Part shown: positions 27,677 through 39,250 of the stretch, in pieces | How positions within the stretch are numbered: the first letter of the stretch is position 1 | How the letters are laid out: the number at the start of each line of letters is the position of its first letter | Source of the DNA: Oopsacas minuta | Taxonomy: Eukaryota > Porifera > Hexactinellida > Lyssacinosida > Leucopsacidae | Length of the DNA stretch: 64,000 nucleotides | Reading direction: 5' to 3' | NCBI GenBank assembly: GCA_024704765.1 | Contig: JAKMXF010000325.1 | Coordinates: 97,290-161,289 of the forward strand | Position numbers and translations under genes: made by a program | The notes under the pieces: model-generated | The model's input: the letters and a program-made list of their open reading frames with translations, nothing else | The model's database searches: none | What the model was told of the DNA's origin: nothing

Positions 27677-28115
27677 TAATACATTTAAACGGTAATTAAC
27701 GCACAGCTATCATAACTTATGTTTCTAAATTGGACGTGACGTAAGACATTCACGTAATGATAGTGACAGTATAATATGTGACCCTTGTTATTAATATATT
27801 TGTATTGTTGTTATTTGATCTTTTGATTATGTAGCTATTGTGTTTATCAAGTAAATTGATTTTTATAAACTTGACTAGTTATATCGAATGGGAAAATTCG
27901 AAAAATTCCAAATATACTCAAGTTTTTACAAAATAATTCAAAATCTACTCGAGTTTAGAGGCTATTTTGTGGTAGGATTTTTTCGAAATTGAAGAACAAG
28001 CGGTTAATGTTCTATTTGTGCATTTTACTACACTAATACGATAGTTGGAAGTTTGGCTTGCATTATTGTCTATCTTGGTCTTGAAGGTTGTCCGGACTTC
28101 TTTCCCACCTTGTGT
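27677..28115. repeat. Satellite-like repeat fragment, split by the hAT insertion
   Basis: The stretch 27980-28107 (TTTGTGCATTTTACTACACT, ACGATAGTTGG, TTGTCTATCTTGG) is similar to 31380-31490 (TTTGTGCATTCTATTGTACT, ACGATAGTTG, TTGTCTATCTTGG) and to part of 2.0-2.3 kb. It ends with the 8-bp target site CCTTGTGT (28108-28115) duplicated at the other side of the hAT element. Confidence 0.5.
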
Positions 28116-31100
28116 TAGGCACGTAGCTAGAGCAAGACATTCAGGGGGGCAAGAAGTATTTCGGGAGGGCAATTGCAGGGATAAATATTTTTGAAAAGTT
28201 AATTACTTGTGTATAACAAGTACGACCCAGTCTCCTTTTCTTACATGTATAACCTTTTTAATTCATAAAGTACCAGATTACTAGGCTAGGGAGCATTAGA
28301 TTAGTCTACATTATAGTAAGAGCATTTATTAAGATACTAAACTCAATTCAGGGATACTATTTGACATTACAAAAGAAAGCGGCGGTGCTTCATCTGCTTA
28401 AAATGTTCGATCACATCATTATAACAAAGTGTTTCTGCAATATCTTTTTCAATAGATAACAGGGCAAGATGGTTGAGACGCTCAGTGGTCATTTGTGAGC
28501 GCAAACGTGTTTTTATTCTCTTAACAGATGAGAACATTCTCTCAACCTTGCAAGACGTCTGAGGGATAGTCACAAGAATTTGGTATAAGTTGAAAACATC
28601 AGGGAAAATATCTGTCAATCACATCCAGTACATCGATCAAAGTATTTAGCTGAGATTCATCTTTCCGAGCAATAAACGAACGGAAAACTTCTATTTCACA
28701 ATCTTTGATATCTATTGCATACAGTTCAGATAGTGTATTCAATTCCTGTTTGTTAAGAAAGTTTTGAGACCTTGGTAAGCAGCAATCAGCAGCCTTCATG
28801 ATGCCTGATTGATCTGTACCAAAACGGGCATCCAATTCTGCTAAGATCTCGCGGACATTTTGGCGTAACAATATTTCAAGCTCTTCAAAGTTGGATGCGT
28901 TTGTGTGTCCAACAGAGCTATTTAGATATCCTTCTCTAAACCTTTCTGGAAGACGCCGTTGCCTGATTGTGTCTCTTACATCAAAATTTTCGATTTCATA
29001 TTTACCAGACAAATCTTTGGCATATTCGACAACCTTGTCAAAATCGAAATTGACCAACCTTTCCCTCAGATCGGCAAGTAATATCAAACAAGAAGAAACA
29101 GTTGCTGTCGACTTCTGAAAAGCTTTAGTGCAAAAATCAGAGTAATCATACAGCCTACCAAAGTAAACTAAGATGGTCATAAATTTCTTTGTTTGTAGAC
29201 TACCTAGTAAAGATTTAGCTGCTAAACTTGTGTCTGCATCATTATCATTTCCAAATATGCTTAAAGTATCAAGTATGCAATCAAACCGACGCAGAAACCT
29301 TTCCACCTCCAAAGAACGGGAAGACCAACGAGTACTACATGAACGTGCAAGTTCAAGAGCTTGGACCTTGGGATAGCGCTCATCCTGGACGTCTATGAAA
29401 ACTGCATGTCGCTTTGTTCCATTCATGAACGAATACGTCAAATCCAATATATCAAAGAAAGATTTCATCAGAGGATGTCGTTCAGCAGTTGCAGCTAATA
29501 CTAAGTTAAGCCTATGTGAAGCACAATGAACATATGTGGCATTGCGATAACCTGCTCCTTTCATGCGGGCTTGGACACCACCGTGTATTCCTGACATAAC
29601 ACTAGCCCCATCGTAACCCTGCCCTGCACATTTTAGAGGATCGACTTCAAAAGGCTTAAGTAGCTCTATCAGTTTTTCAGAGATGGTGCCCGCATCCATG
29701 TCCTTCAATTCAATAAAGCCAATGGCTCTTTCTCGGACATTACCTTTATGGATATATCGCAAAGAAGCAACTAACAACTCCTTCTTAGAGGCATCTTTTA
29801 CTTCGTCAGCTAGAATAGCATAACAAGACGCGATTTCTACTTCACTTACATAGTCTAGAAGCACTGAAGCGAGTGATGTAAACAAATCATTTTGAATATC
29901 TGGACTTAGCATTTTTGCATTTCCTGGAAGACTTTCTATCCTCTTGGTCACATTGCTATCATATTTTCCTAAAAGTTCTAATATTTCAAGAAAGTTCCCT
30001 TTATTAAGCGACTGATCTGATTCATCATCTCCTCGAAGAGGAATATCTTGTTTGGCACAAAAAGTAATAATGTCAAGAACAGTCATTAAATGTTTCCGAT
30101 TGTCATCTATGAATTTCTCATTTCGAAAATTGGGATCCAGTTGCTTATCTACCGTCCCTATTATTTGATGAATTGCCCAGACTTTCTGTGTTTCAACAGC
30201 TGCCATATGACACACAGAACTATCGTGCTTCCTGCACTTGTCGCCAAGTTTCCTCCAGTCACAAAGTCCTTTTGTTGAAAACGTTGCTTCAGCTGTTGAT
30301 CCTCCAAAAAGCCGACACGGTTGGCAAAATATAGCATCGAGTTCTTTGCTATACTCTATCCAGGAGAATTGGGCATACCAATGAGTACTAAAATGTCTAC
30401 CGGCCTCATTTTTTGGGAAGATAATAGAAGGCTGCCTCGGTTTCTCACCATTTTTGGACAAATCATTTACAGTCACAATTGGTGATTGTATATGAGTCGT
30501 ATTTGAATTCGGAGTTGAAATAGTTGTACAAGAATCGGAAGTTAAAGGGGTCGCAACTTGAAGACTCGTAACCACAGGCTCTACCTCGTCATAATTTGAA
30601 GAGACGACATGATCTTCGATTTCTGTTCGATTTCTTTTAAAATATGCCTGAACTTTGCTTTGTTGTAGTCTTTTAGTCATCTAGAATTGTTTGAGATACG
30701 AGTCACTGAACTGATTGAAGAACAGAAAATGTGAAAGATTTGAGATATAGAATGACTTTATAACTTATAGAGAATATCTGAAATTGGCTTCACTCATGTG
30801 TAAATTTCAAAACAAGCTTTGAAAACTGAAACCCTAAGAGCATCACCAATGCTTCAATTACTTCAATGGACAGTCTAACTTCTGACAACAATTACTAGCG
30901 GTCGTGGTAATTCAATTAAAATTATAGTAGAAATTCAGTGCCTGTCAAAATAGAACAAGTTTACATCAATGAGCGTTACTTCCTGTCTAGTATTAAAACC
31001 ATCATCGCAACGCGAGTTATTAATTTCATAGTTTTGACGATGCAGTTGAAGTACATAGGCTATTAACTACAGTGGAGTTCGCTTATTAGCAACTCGGATT

Positions 31101-31288
31101 TTGAAGAAATTTGGTTGCTAATAGGGCAACGAAATTAACATTATAATCCCGTTTGCGACCCAAAAGCTGGTTGCTAATAGAGCAATAATTACTAATAAGC
31201 TAACTACATTGTATATAAAAACGAAAACTTCCAAATTTATCTGGGGGGGCGACTGCCCCCCCCTTGCCCCCCCGTAGCCACGTGCCTG
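28116..31288 (-). mobile_element. Nearly complete hAT element (ZMYM/DUF4371-like transposase)
   Basis: 3173 bp with terminal repeats TAGGCACGTAGCTAG on the left and (inverse right) CAGGCACGTGGCTAC. It is flanked by a perfect 8-bp duplication CCTTGTGT (28108-28115 and 31289-31296), as expected for hAT. G-rich runs lie just inside both ends. A pogo-like fragment (CAGTGGAGTTCGCTTATTAG near 31071) lies between the transposase start and the right end. Confidence 0.9.
28367..30680 (-). pseudogene. hAT transposase (TTF-type zinc finger, DUF4371-like) with one frameshift
   Basis: The main frame starts at ATG 30680 and runs 693 codons to 28599. The last 80 or so residues continue in another frame (28618-28367), the two overlapping at the shared sequence D-I/Y-F-P, so a single-base indel near 28605 is enough to explain the break. 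Order: charged N-terminus; TTF/BED-like zinc finger (FCQPCRLFGG, then a CRKH segment); RNase H-like core with ILADEVKDA and CAGQGYDGASVMSG carrying the first two acidic residues; YVHCASHRLNLVL; hATC motif SCKVERMFSSVKRIKTRLRS carrying the final Glu. It belongs to the ZMYM1/THAP-like DUF4371 group of hAT proteins. The length is normal for the group, so the element was recently active or the indel is an assembly error. Confidence 0.88.
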
Positions 31289-31610
31289 CCTTGTGTTAGT
31301 TGCGAGGAGTATATTGAAGTGGTTTATTGCCTGTAATGGAAGGATATTTATCAAATTAGTTTATAAAAACGCGTCATTGTTGTTTTTGTGCATTCTATTG
31401 TACTATAACGATAGTTGTTTGGAATTGGGGCTTATAGTCTTGTCTATCTTGGCATGAAATGTCGCGTTGTCTTGGCACCCAGTGGTTCTTCCCAGCTGTA
31501 ATTTCAATCGTTATTGGCTGTGGACCTGTGGTGCAAGAATATTTATCGAATTATTTAGCTAATAGGTTTTATTTATTGTATTTGTGTATTTTATACTCAC
31601 TATTATATTT
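31289..31610 (+). repeat. Satellite-like repeat, about two units of roughly 190 bp
   Basis: GATATTTATCAAATTAGTTT near 31344 and GAATATTTATCGAATTATTT near 31535 mark two diverged units with similar following sequence (TTTGTGCATTCTAT versus TTTGTGTATTTTAT). Related sequence occurs at 2.0-2.3 kb and 27.98-28.1 kb. The 63-codon ORF at 31459-31650 lies in this repeat. Confidence 0.45.
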
Positions 31611-33324
31611 TCAAAACCTGAGTACAGTTGGAATTATTCAACAATCTTGAGTATCTTTAGAATAATTCATATGAAATGGGTATTTTGGAAAAACTTAGTA
31701 TAATTGAAATTTTTCAAAACCGTGTGTATTTTTGGAATTTTTTTTATTGTTCTTAAATTTTCGAATATTTATCCTAGGTTAAGTCAGACCCGTAAAACTA
31801 AAAAATTTCAACAGAATTTATCCATTTTGATTGACATTCGTGCCAGAGAAATTTGATCATTAATGAGGTCATTATCTATTTATTTAGCTAGGTGTGGCTA
31901 GAAAATATATGATGGGAAAAATATTGATATATTAGCCCGAAATATGTCAACTAAATGTTCAAATAGGATTATCAAGTATAAAATCGAATACATACGCGAA
32001 TACACGCCCTATGGCCTGTATCAAATAGGAAATTTAGTAGTTCTCAATTATTATTTAAAACTGGCTAGTGTACTTAACAATCATAGGCGGAAAATTAGCC
32101 AAATTAGGAGGGGTGTCCCCACTTTTCGATCTATTTCCAGCTCCCGGAACGTAGAACATAGATATCTTTAACGAAAATTGAGAGTGATATTATAATATCA
32201 TGTTATCCTTCTTTTACACAGTTATGTTATATTCCTTCTTAGTAATTAGCATACACGTTGTGTTTATAAGAAACTCAGATTAACTTTTAAGTTCCTTAAT
32301 TGTTTTCTCAAATTCACCCTAAAAGTTCAGTTATTATCTTGTGCTGAAAATATCCGTTTATACAACAGTACTGAATACCATTTTTTATGTCAACTGGAAT
32401 TTTCTTATTGAATATTAATATGTTATACATATGTGCCAACCTTTTTTAATCCAATCTCTGGACGGAGCTCAAATTTCCCCTGGACTTTGGGTATAATCCC
32501 TTGGTATCAGAATGTTTTCTCGCTCCTTACGCTCTCTTATCCAAGAATTCAATTCCTGCCAACATATGCTTATCTCCCTGGACACATATTTAGTGTATTA
32601 AATTTAAACTAAGAAATTCTTTGTCCAAGGACCCTGAAAGACGTGTAATTGATACTTTAATGATTAATTGTTGTTTTATGATTCTGAAACACAATAGCCC
32701 TGCTCCATGTAAATTCCTTAGACAATTTTGGTCAATTCCTGGACGACTGGGCACAATTGGTGAATTTCCTGTACAGTTGGGAGGTTTGCGTATCTATTAT
32801 ACAAATTGAATAATTGACCATTGCCCCCCTACTTTCTGGGCTAATGCAATTATTCTACGCATATGTTAACAATACACAAAGTCAATACCTACATTACCGG
32901 ATCGAAATGACGCCATCTGAATGCTTAGCACGAAGCAAATTTGTTGACAAAACTGATTAACTATAAGTCAATGCCTTACAGCTACACATTTAAAGATTTT
33001 GTGCTAAGCATGCGTTCATTCGAATTATAAATAATTTTTCATGATAAAGTCGATACGTTCTAGACTCTAGAGTTATTATTCTGGCCATAGATGAATAGCA
33101 TTTTGGTCAATGTTTGCCTATAACCATTGGTAGGGATGGATCCACAACAAAATACCTGGAGGTGCAATGGCTAGCGGGGAGCCATGCAAGCCGTAGTGGG
33201 CCTGTCACGAAAATTTTGGTCCCCCAGGTTTTGTGTTTATCTATTAATAAATAAATGATTGATGCAAGATCAACTGTTGAATAGTCAAGATCTGAAACAA
33301 GAGGTGTATCAGTACCAAAATACG
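31611..33324. other. Gene-free stretch, nothing firm recognised
   Basis: AT-rich with scattered short frames (31944-32171, 32621-32809) that show no family resemblance. No element termini were recognised. Confidence 0.35.
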
Positions 33325-33509
33325 AAATTACAACCTGTGTCGACAGCTTAGTCTATTAAATTCAATTTGTTTTAAAAGTGGCACTATTAATTGGAGACAC
33401 TATGAAAGGTTAGGTTTAATCCCAATGCACACAATGTCTCCAATAAATAGTGCCACTTTTAAAACAAATTGAATTTAATAGACTAAGCTGTCGACACAGA
33501 TTGTAATTT
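33325..33509. repeat. Large near-perfect hairpin (75-nt arms)
   Basis: Left arm 33325-33399 and right arm 33435-33509 are reverse complements with about two mismatches, separated by 35 nt. The arm core is TGTCGACAGCTTAGTCTATT. Probably a fold-back MITE; no coding frame. Confidence 0.8.
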
Positions 33510-33876
33510 TGTAATTTTTCCGAGCGGAGCGAGGATTTCAAATCCACCAAACAATATATTTACAAATTACTATGATGATCCAGCCAATATCATGTTCAAT
33601 TTGTCTGCAGTAATTATCAATTGACTAAATAATATTAATAGAAGGGAATACTGGAGAAGATTTCATCGGTACAAATTCAAGAGCGTCAAATTCGTATTCA
33701 GCGTATTGAATTACCCCCTTTTGCTGTTTAGAACAATGTTTTACGATTATTCAAAGGTTATATAATCGGGGAAATACATGGCTTTTAAATTATCCATGGT
33801 TAATTTGAAAAATATATTAGCCACACCGCAGTTAACGATAAATACATCACTGGTAAGTGTTATAAGAAGCTTAGTA

Positions 33877-34098
33877 TTAACTTAAACAATACTTGCAGAA
33901 ATACCTATCTCCTTGTAAAAACAGCCAGGGGTATTGCAACAGTAATGAAGTCCTTAAAACTTTACTCGGAGGAAGTTCAACATAGTGACTTGCGGCTCTA
34001 GGATCGTGATCCTCATCTTCATCTACGATTGATTCAGATTCGCCGACAACAATAGCTTTGGGATTGAGAAATGATTTGAGTGGCTCTTCACACTGGCT
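33877..34098 (-). pseudogene. Open coding-like segment, possible hAT zinc-finger exon
   Basis: Read on the minus strand from 34098 to the TAA at 33877-33879, this frame is open for about 73 codons without an ATG start. It has a protein-like composition: an acidic run (V-D-E-D-E-D-H-D-P), then L-L-Q-Y-P-W-L-F-L and Y-F-C-K-Y-C at the end. The pattern YPWL-x(6-9)-FCxxC resembles the start of the TTF/BED-type zinc finger of hAT-derived proteins (KIAA1586-like). It stops right after the first Cys pair, so it is either an exon end or a truncated remnant. Function unknown. Confidence 0.4.
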
Positions 34099-34500
34099 CT
34101 ATCAACAATACTTACACAAAAATTAGATAATGCAGAAATATATTACTTGCTAATAAAATGTTGACTATAATGTTGTACTCTAATTTCTAAACTAAAACAT
34201 ACGTATAGTTAAATAATCCAAAAATTTCCATCAAGAAGCGCCTTCGCGTTACCCCTCCTTCCCCCAGAATTTAAAGTTATGGAACGGCGTTACCTCAGAT
34301 ACACCACTGCTTGTACCGTTGGAGCATGGGCCTAGTACATCTTAATAACTCCAAATTTAAGTATTGATGAGCCTTTGGCTCGTCGCATTGCGCCTCGAGG
34401 TATTCAACGAACAAGCAAACAAGCAAACAACTATTGAGATTTAATAATATTGATGTTGTTTACAATATTCAGACTCAGTATACTCGAGTATGCCAGTATA

Positions 34501-35845
34501 CAGGGTGTTAAGAAATTGATGCCCTAATTATATTTGAGTAACAGTTTGAAATCAGCGGTATAGAAAGTGGTGATCACTTTCCAATATAACCGCCTTTACG
34601 TTTTATACATAATTTAACTCTATTACACATCCCAGATACTAAATTCTCCAAAATTTCTGGAGATATCCTCGACCAAGCCAGCTTTACATGATTTTCCAGC
34701 ATCAAAACGTTGGTTGGAGTAGGCATCATTTGAATATCATGTTTGACTATTGACCACAAATTTTCAATGGGATTGAGGTCCGGAGAGTTACCTGGCCAAG
34801 TTTCCTTTGTCCAAAATTCGACTAAATTGTTATCACACCATTCTTGCGTTTTTTTGGCAGTGTGAGCCGGAGCACCATCCTGTTGAAAGATGGCTCGTGA
34901 CATGTCTGGCAACATCTTGCGACGTAAAATACTCGCTTCTTCTGGTTGGCGCTGCATAGTAGACATCAATGACTTATTCAATATCTCTCTTACATAATAA
35001 TCCGCGTTAACAGTTTGACCTTTGGGGATGATATGGAGTTCTGACACTGCACGATATGACATCATACCCCAAACGAGGATTTTTGAGGGGAATTTCACGG
35101 TTTCAGTTGGTAAAACTTGAGACTGTTTGTAAGCCCAGACACGATCATTCTGATGGTTTAAGTGAGGATATAATTCGAAGGGAGACTCATCTGAGAACAA
35201 TACCCGGCGCCACTCTTCTTTTTCCAGGATTTCCGATCTTTACAAAATTGAAGGCGAGCCATCCGCTGTTTTTCGGTGATTTTTGGCTGTTTTTGAGGTT
35301 TAAAGGGCTTGACAGAGAGTGTACTTCTTAAATATGTATGTACTGTTACATGAGACACTGGGCATCCCTTGGAGTGTAAGCGCTTAGCCAATCTCCGCGT
35401 TGATTGGTGTCTTTTGCAAATCGATTTTGCAATGACGATTTTAGCAATTTTTGTGATTGTGGATTTGCGTCCACGTCCAGGCTTGTTTTCGAGGGAGCGA
35501 CCTGACTTATTGCGGCTCAACCAACGTCGAATTGTTCGAATATTTACTCCTAAGCTCTGTGAAACCCGTATCTGAGTCATTCCACCCAATACCATTCCTA
35601 CTGCCCTGCTTCTTGTGGCGGAAGTAGCTTCTTTGACCATTATTATACGCTATAATTTGTACAATCGGGTTTGATAATATACAAAATAGAAATTGGCATT
35701 CTGACTGAGAATGATATACTAAAATTGTCTAAAACTGGTTGTTAAAATGAAATAAGAGTGGGTGTATTTCATAAGATTGAACACTGAAACTATGGTTACA
35801 TTATTGTGGATTAAGTGATTAGGGCATCAATTTCTTAACACCCTG
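34501..35845 (-). mobile_element. DD37E Tc1-type element nested in repeat B
   Basis: 1345 bp; terminal inverted repeats begin CAGGGTGTTAAGAAATTGAT and are perfect for at least 25 bp. TA is duplicated at 34499-34500 and 35846-35847. The empty site GCCAGTATAGTCGTTGAAAG is intact in the other two family B copies (10976 and 49743), which proves the insertion and its single TA target. Confidence 0.93.
34574..35640 (-). pseudogene. DD37E Tc1-type transposase with one frameshift
   Basis: The N-terminal half (ATG 35640 to about 35215) has two helix-turn-helix parts (VGMVLGGMTQIRVSQSLGV and the paired-like LAKRLHSKGCPVSHVTVHTY) and a GRGRKS basic hook. The C-terminal half (from about 35215 down to 34574) is in another frame: LFSDESPF (first D), AIFQQDGAPAHTAKKTQEW (second D) and SPDLNPIENLW (Glu). 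The break lies in an A-rich run near 35212-35216, so one base indel would explain it. There are 37 residues between the second D and the E, so DD37E rather than the common DD34E of Tc1. Otherwise full length, about 350 residues. Confidence 0.9.
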
Positions 35846-36418
35846 TAGTCGTTGAAAGCATGTTTCTACAACAATTTTGAAATTTGTTTACTTTATGTAC
35901 CTAAAAGTAAACAAATATTCACAATATTTTGTTTACAATACCATATTCGGACTCAACATACTCAATTACCCCAGGCTATGTATGCAATCTATATCATCAA
36001 ATCTCAATTTGTGTATATAGACAACATAGGTTCAGTTCATAAAGTCCGCAACCAAATATTACACAACATAACAACAACAAAAACAACTTTGTACTGGGAT
36101 TATCGAATATGCTGATTCCAAATATGACATTGTAAACAACATATTGTGAATATTTAACTTTTTAGGTACATAAACTAAAAAATTCATAATTGTGGTAGAG
36201 TCATGGTTTCAAAAGCTCTACAGGGGGAATCGAGTATGTTAAGTTCAGAAATGATATGTAAACAACCTTTCATAAATATTTGTTCACTTTTGGGAACATA
36301 AAGTAAGCAGAATTAGATTTATAGATTATGGCAGTATATCATGCTTACTACGGTTAAGATTATGAAATTATGTACTCGAGGGCAGTAGGCCCGAGTGCGG
36401 ACACGAGGTGTTTGCAAC

Positions 36419-38296
36419 CGCGCTAGTATGTTATGAATATATATACTTCAAAAAGACAATGACAAGGCATACTAAACATAATGCCAATTGGATGAGATTT
36501 CTACTAACATGAGATACGTACTATGATGGAAGAAACAGTAGTACCCCAGGGCTGATTTTTGGCATAAGGGGTATTTTGGGCTTGGCTCGGACATGTTCGA
36601 GCCTTGGACGAAATTCACACCTATGACGAAATTATGACGCAATTGTCACCTTTTGGGATTTTCGAAAAATCACATTATTAGCCACTGCTCAGCCAAATGA
36701 TGGATGGTTGAAAATTGAATCACAGGTACCCCACAAAATACCAAATGCAAACTCATCATGGAATGATTACGTCATCATGACTGTACAAAAATAGTTTTAG
36801 AATTTCTTAATACACGAGCGAGACTACTAACCAAAGCCACGTAAGAGATCCAGTGTTACCAATGTGTATTAAGAAATATAGCTGTTTATTGAATACTTCA
36901 GCTTTATTTGATGGATCCAGCTGTCGCAGACCTAGCAAGCAAAGTGCGCTAGTTTATATTAGTTACAGTTACACAACACATTTTGGAATACGCTGCAATA
37001 GTTTAGCGTTTCCTTGATCAGCTATATATTTATTAACTAGCATAATATTAATTAATTAAGCACTCCTCAATTTTTGGAGCGTTTTATCCTTCCGCTCTTT
37101 GCTCGATATCCCAAAAGGGAGCGCGTTACACCTTCCCGCTCCAATTGCGCTCCTTCCTTTTTCAAGGAGAACATTTCATTACATTAGAGATAATCAACAC
37201 TAAAGTGGACCACGTACACCTGGAACTTCCAGGAAATGCCAGATGTGCAGCCTCAAGAGAATATCAACTTCATAATATTAACTAGAAATTTCACAGAAAT
37301 ACAAAACTAAATTCAATACGCAACACTTTTACAAAGATCAAGAAGCTTTCATTAAAACTCCCACAACTAGTAATCATTGTCAAGGTGGTATTATCTAATT
37401 GAAATATGGGACTTGTTCTCGTAAAATTGCGCAGCTAACGAGGAAGGTAAGACATTTGCTGGTCAATACTTATCTAGCTCTTGATAGTCACTAGTCTACC
37501 ACTTGGTGCCCCACACTAGCATATCAAGATAAAATTTCAATAAATTAAAACATGATGTAGTAATTTACATAGCTGATAAAAATCAACATATTAATGTCTG
37601 TATACCTGAATATGATATTCTCTTTTAGATATCATACTTGCCAACATGAGTGAAGAAAACAGCGGGACAGAAGGTACTAATTTAGATGGAGATCGAGGGA
37701 CGGAGCACATTCATATTTGATTGGACTTCAAAATGCTGGATAAATAAGGTTTTGGCAAGTTTTGGCGGGACATTAGCCTCATTGGCCCTCAACACATATC
37801 CGAAAAGGCGGGACGTCCCACCAAAAACGGGACAGTTGGCATGTATGTAATATACAACACTAAATTGTTGCACCCAATTCCAAAATGTGTTGTGTAACTG
37901 TAACTAATATTAATTAGTTAATATACGTAGAAGTATGATTACATTACTTCTAATTCCTAAGGTTTAGAAATCTCATTCACCAGGCATAACATATAACAGT
38001 AGCTCTAAATTTGGGACCGGGTATACAGCATTAACTGAATCCATATATAAACATGGTTCTTGATTGTAGAATCAATGCATTTTGCTTGTATAAATGTATT
38101 ACATATTTGTAAACTTCTAATTTATACCAATACTAGAGCGCTGCGCAGCTTGCGAATACTCTCTGCGACCACTTGCGAACAATTTCATGGACCGGACCGA
38201 ACCGTAATTGTTCTAATTTCAAAGTCAATATTTCTTTGAATAATTTTAACTGTAGTATTTAGAAATATTCAGATACTAGCGCGCTTCGCTTGCTAG
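36419..38296. other. Gene-free stretch with possible small elements
   Basis: 36930-36952 carries CTAGCAAGCAAAGTGCGCTA, a variant of the recurrent GC-rich palindrome. A hAT-like MITE is possible at 37633-37847 (CATACTTGCCAAC and inverse CATACATGCCAAC ends), but no target duplication was found. Short inverted repeat TTCTTAATACAC / GTGTATTAAGAA at about 36807 and 36880. No gene. Confidence 0.35.
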
Positions 38297-38470
38297 CTGG
38301 GCTCTCAACTCTCACGATCTCGTCGTGAGTCTCACTATTTCGGGTCTACAAATACTACAGAATCCCTGGTCTTTTCATAGAAAACTAAAACTAAATTGTA
38401 CAACTCACGATAGAATCGTGAGATTTTGACGAATCTCATGATTTTGAAGGTTTCCAGGTTGAGAGCCCTG
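38297..38470. mobile_element. Small hAT-like MITE
   Basis: Ends CTGGGCTCTCAAC and (inverse right) CAGGGCTCTCAAC, 174 bp, with internal short inverted repeats around CTCACGAT. Flanks share TGCTAG, so the target duplication is only partly visible. The left flank is the GC-rich palindrome at 38276-38298. Confidence 0.5.
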
Positions 38471-38689
38471 TGCTAGGTCGCTGGCGGCCATACACCCCAA
38501 GTGACATTTGCATCCAAAAGTTGAATTAAGATATTCTCAAATTTCCACAATTTCGTACTTCGTGTATAAAATATCGATTCATTCCAATGCAACAGTCATA
38601 TTTTCTAGGAAACAATTATCATTGCACTGCTAGATTTCCAGTAAACAATTTATTAAGTTAAAGACCAGCATTCGGAGCTTAAAGGTTGG

Positions 38690-39250
38690 GATCTATTCTC
38701 TGCGCGACAGTTAATTTTAAAGTGTTATTGGTCGCCACGCGACAGAATATAGTCGGCACTATTTGCCAAAGGGATTCTCAATGGGATTGATATCTGGGCT
38801 TTGGGAAGGCCAAGGATTTTAATAGGGATTTTGCCATGCAAAACTTTGGACCTTTTTCGATGTATGTTTGGGGTTATTATCTATGACCAACCTCCATTGT
38901 TTCTCATGAAAGACCTCCGCCTGGGCGAAAAGATGTGTTTGTAATATTTTAATAAACAACTTCATATTTTGAATAAACATACATAGTGGGAACCTTCCTA
39001 TAGAAGAGAATGCTGCCTAGACATGAATTTTCGGTCTATGTTTTGTAGTTGGAGCCAGTCTTGTTATCCTGATTTAGTCCGCATTTTAATTCCTCCATGG
39101 GACAACCAAACTGACTTTTCATCTAGAAATATAGTTTGAAACCATAACTTCTTCGGGTAGGGATACTTCTTAAAGGCCCATTTGATTTGATATTCGCGAT
39201 ACTTTTCACTAAACTTTAGAGTTTTATATGCTTACAATTGATGAAATGCA
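38690..39250 (-). pseudogene. Tc1-like transposase remnant
   Basis: Minus-strand translation of 38763-38811 gives P-S-Q-S-P-D-I-N-P-I-E-N-P-F-G, the third-carboxylate motif of Tc1-like transposases (SPDLNPIENLW). Sequence up to about 39250 keeps patches of the upstream catalytic domain but is broken in all frames. Ends not identified. Confidence 0.65.

Larger units (their letters stand above)
34366..36418 (+). repeat. Dispersed repeat family B, copy 2, interrupted by a Tc1 element
   Basis: 34366-34500 and 35846-36250 match the family B copies at 10.8 and 49.6 kb on either side of the Tc1 insertion. The sequence continues to GTGTTTGCAACCGCGCTAG near 36400-36418, a terminus-like segment also seen near 52.6 kb (GTGTTTGCAAACGCG). 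Confidence 0.75.

Noticed and set aside
37633-37847. hAT-like MITE with CATACTTGCCAAC ends
   Set aside because: Ends pair for about 12 bp, but no target duplication is visible, so it is not listed as a separate element.
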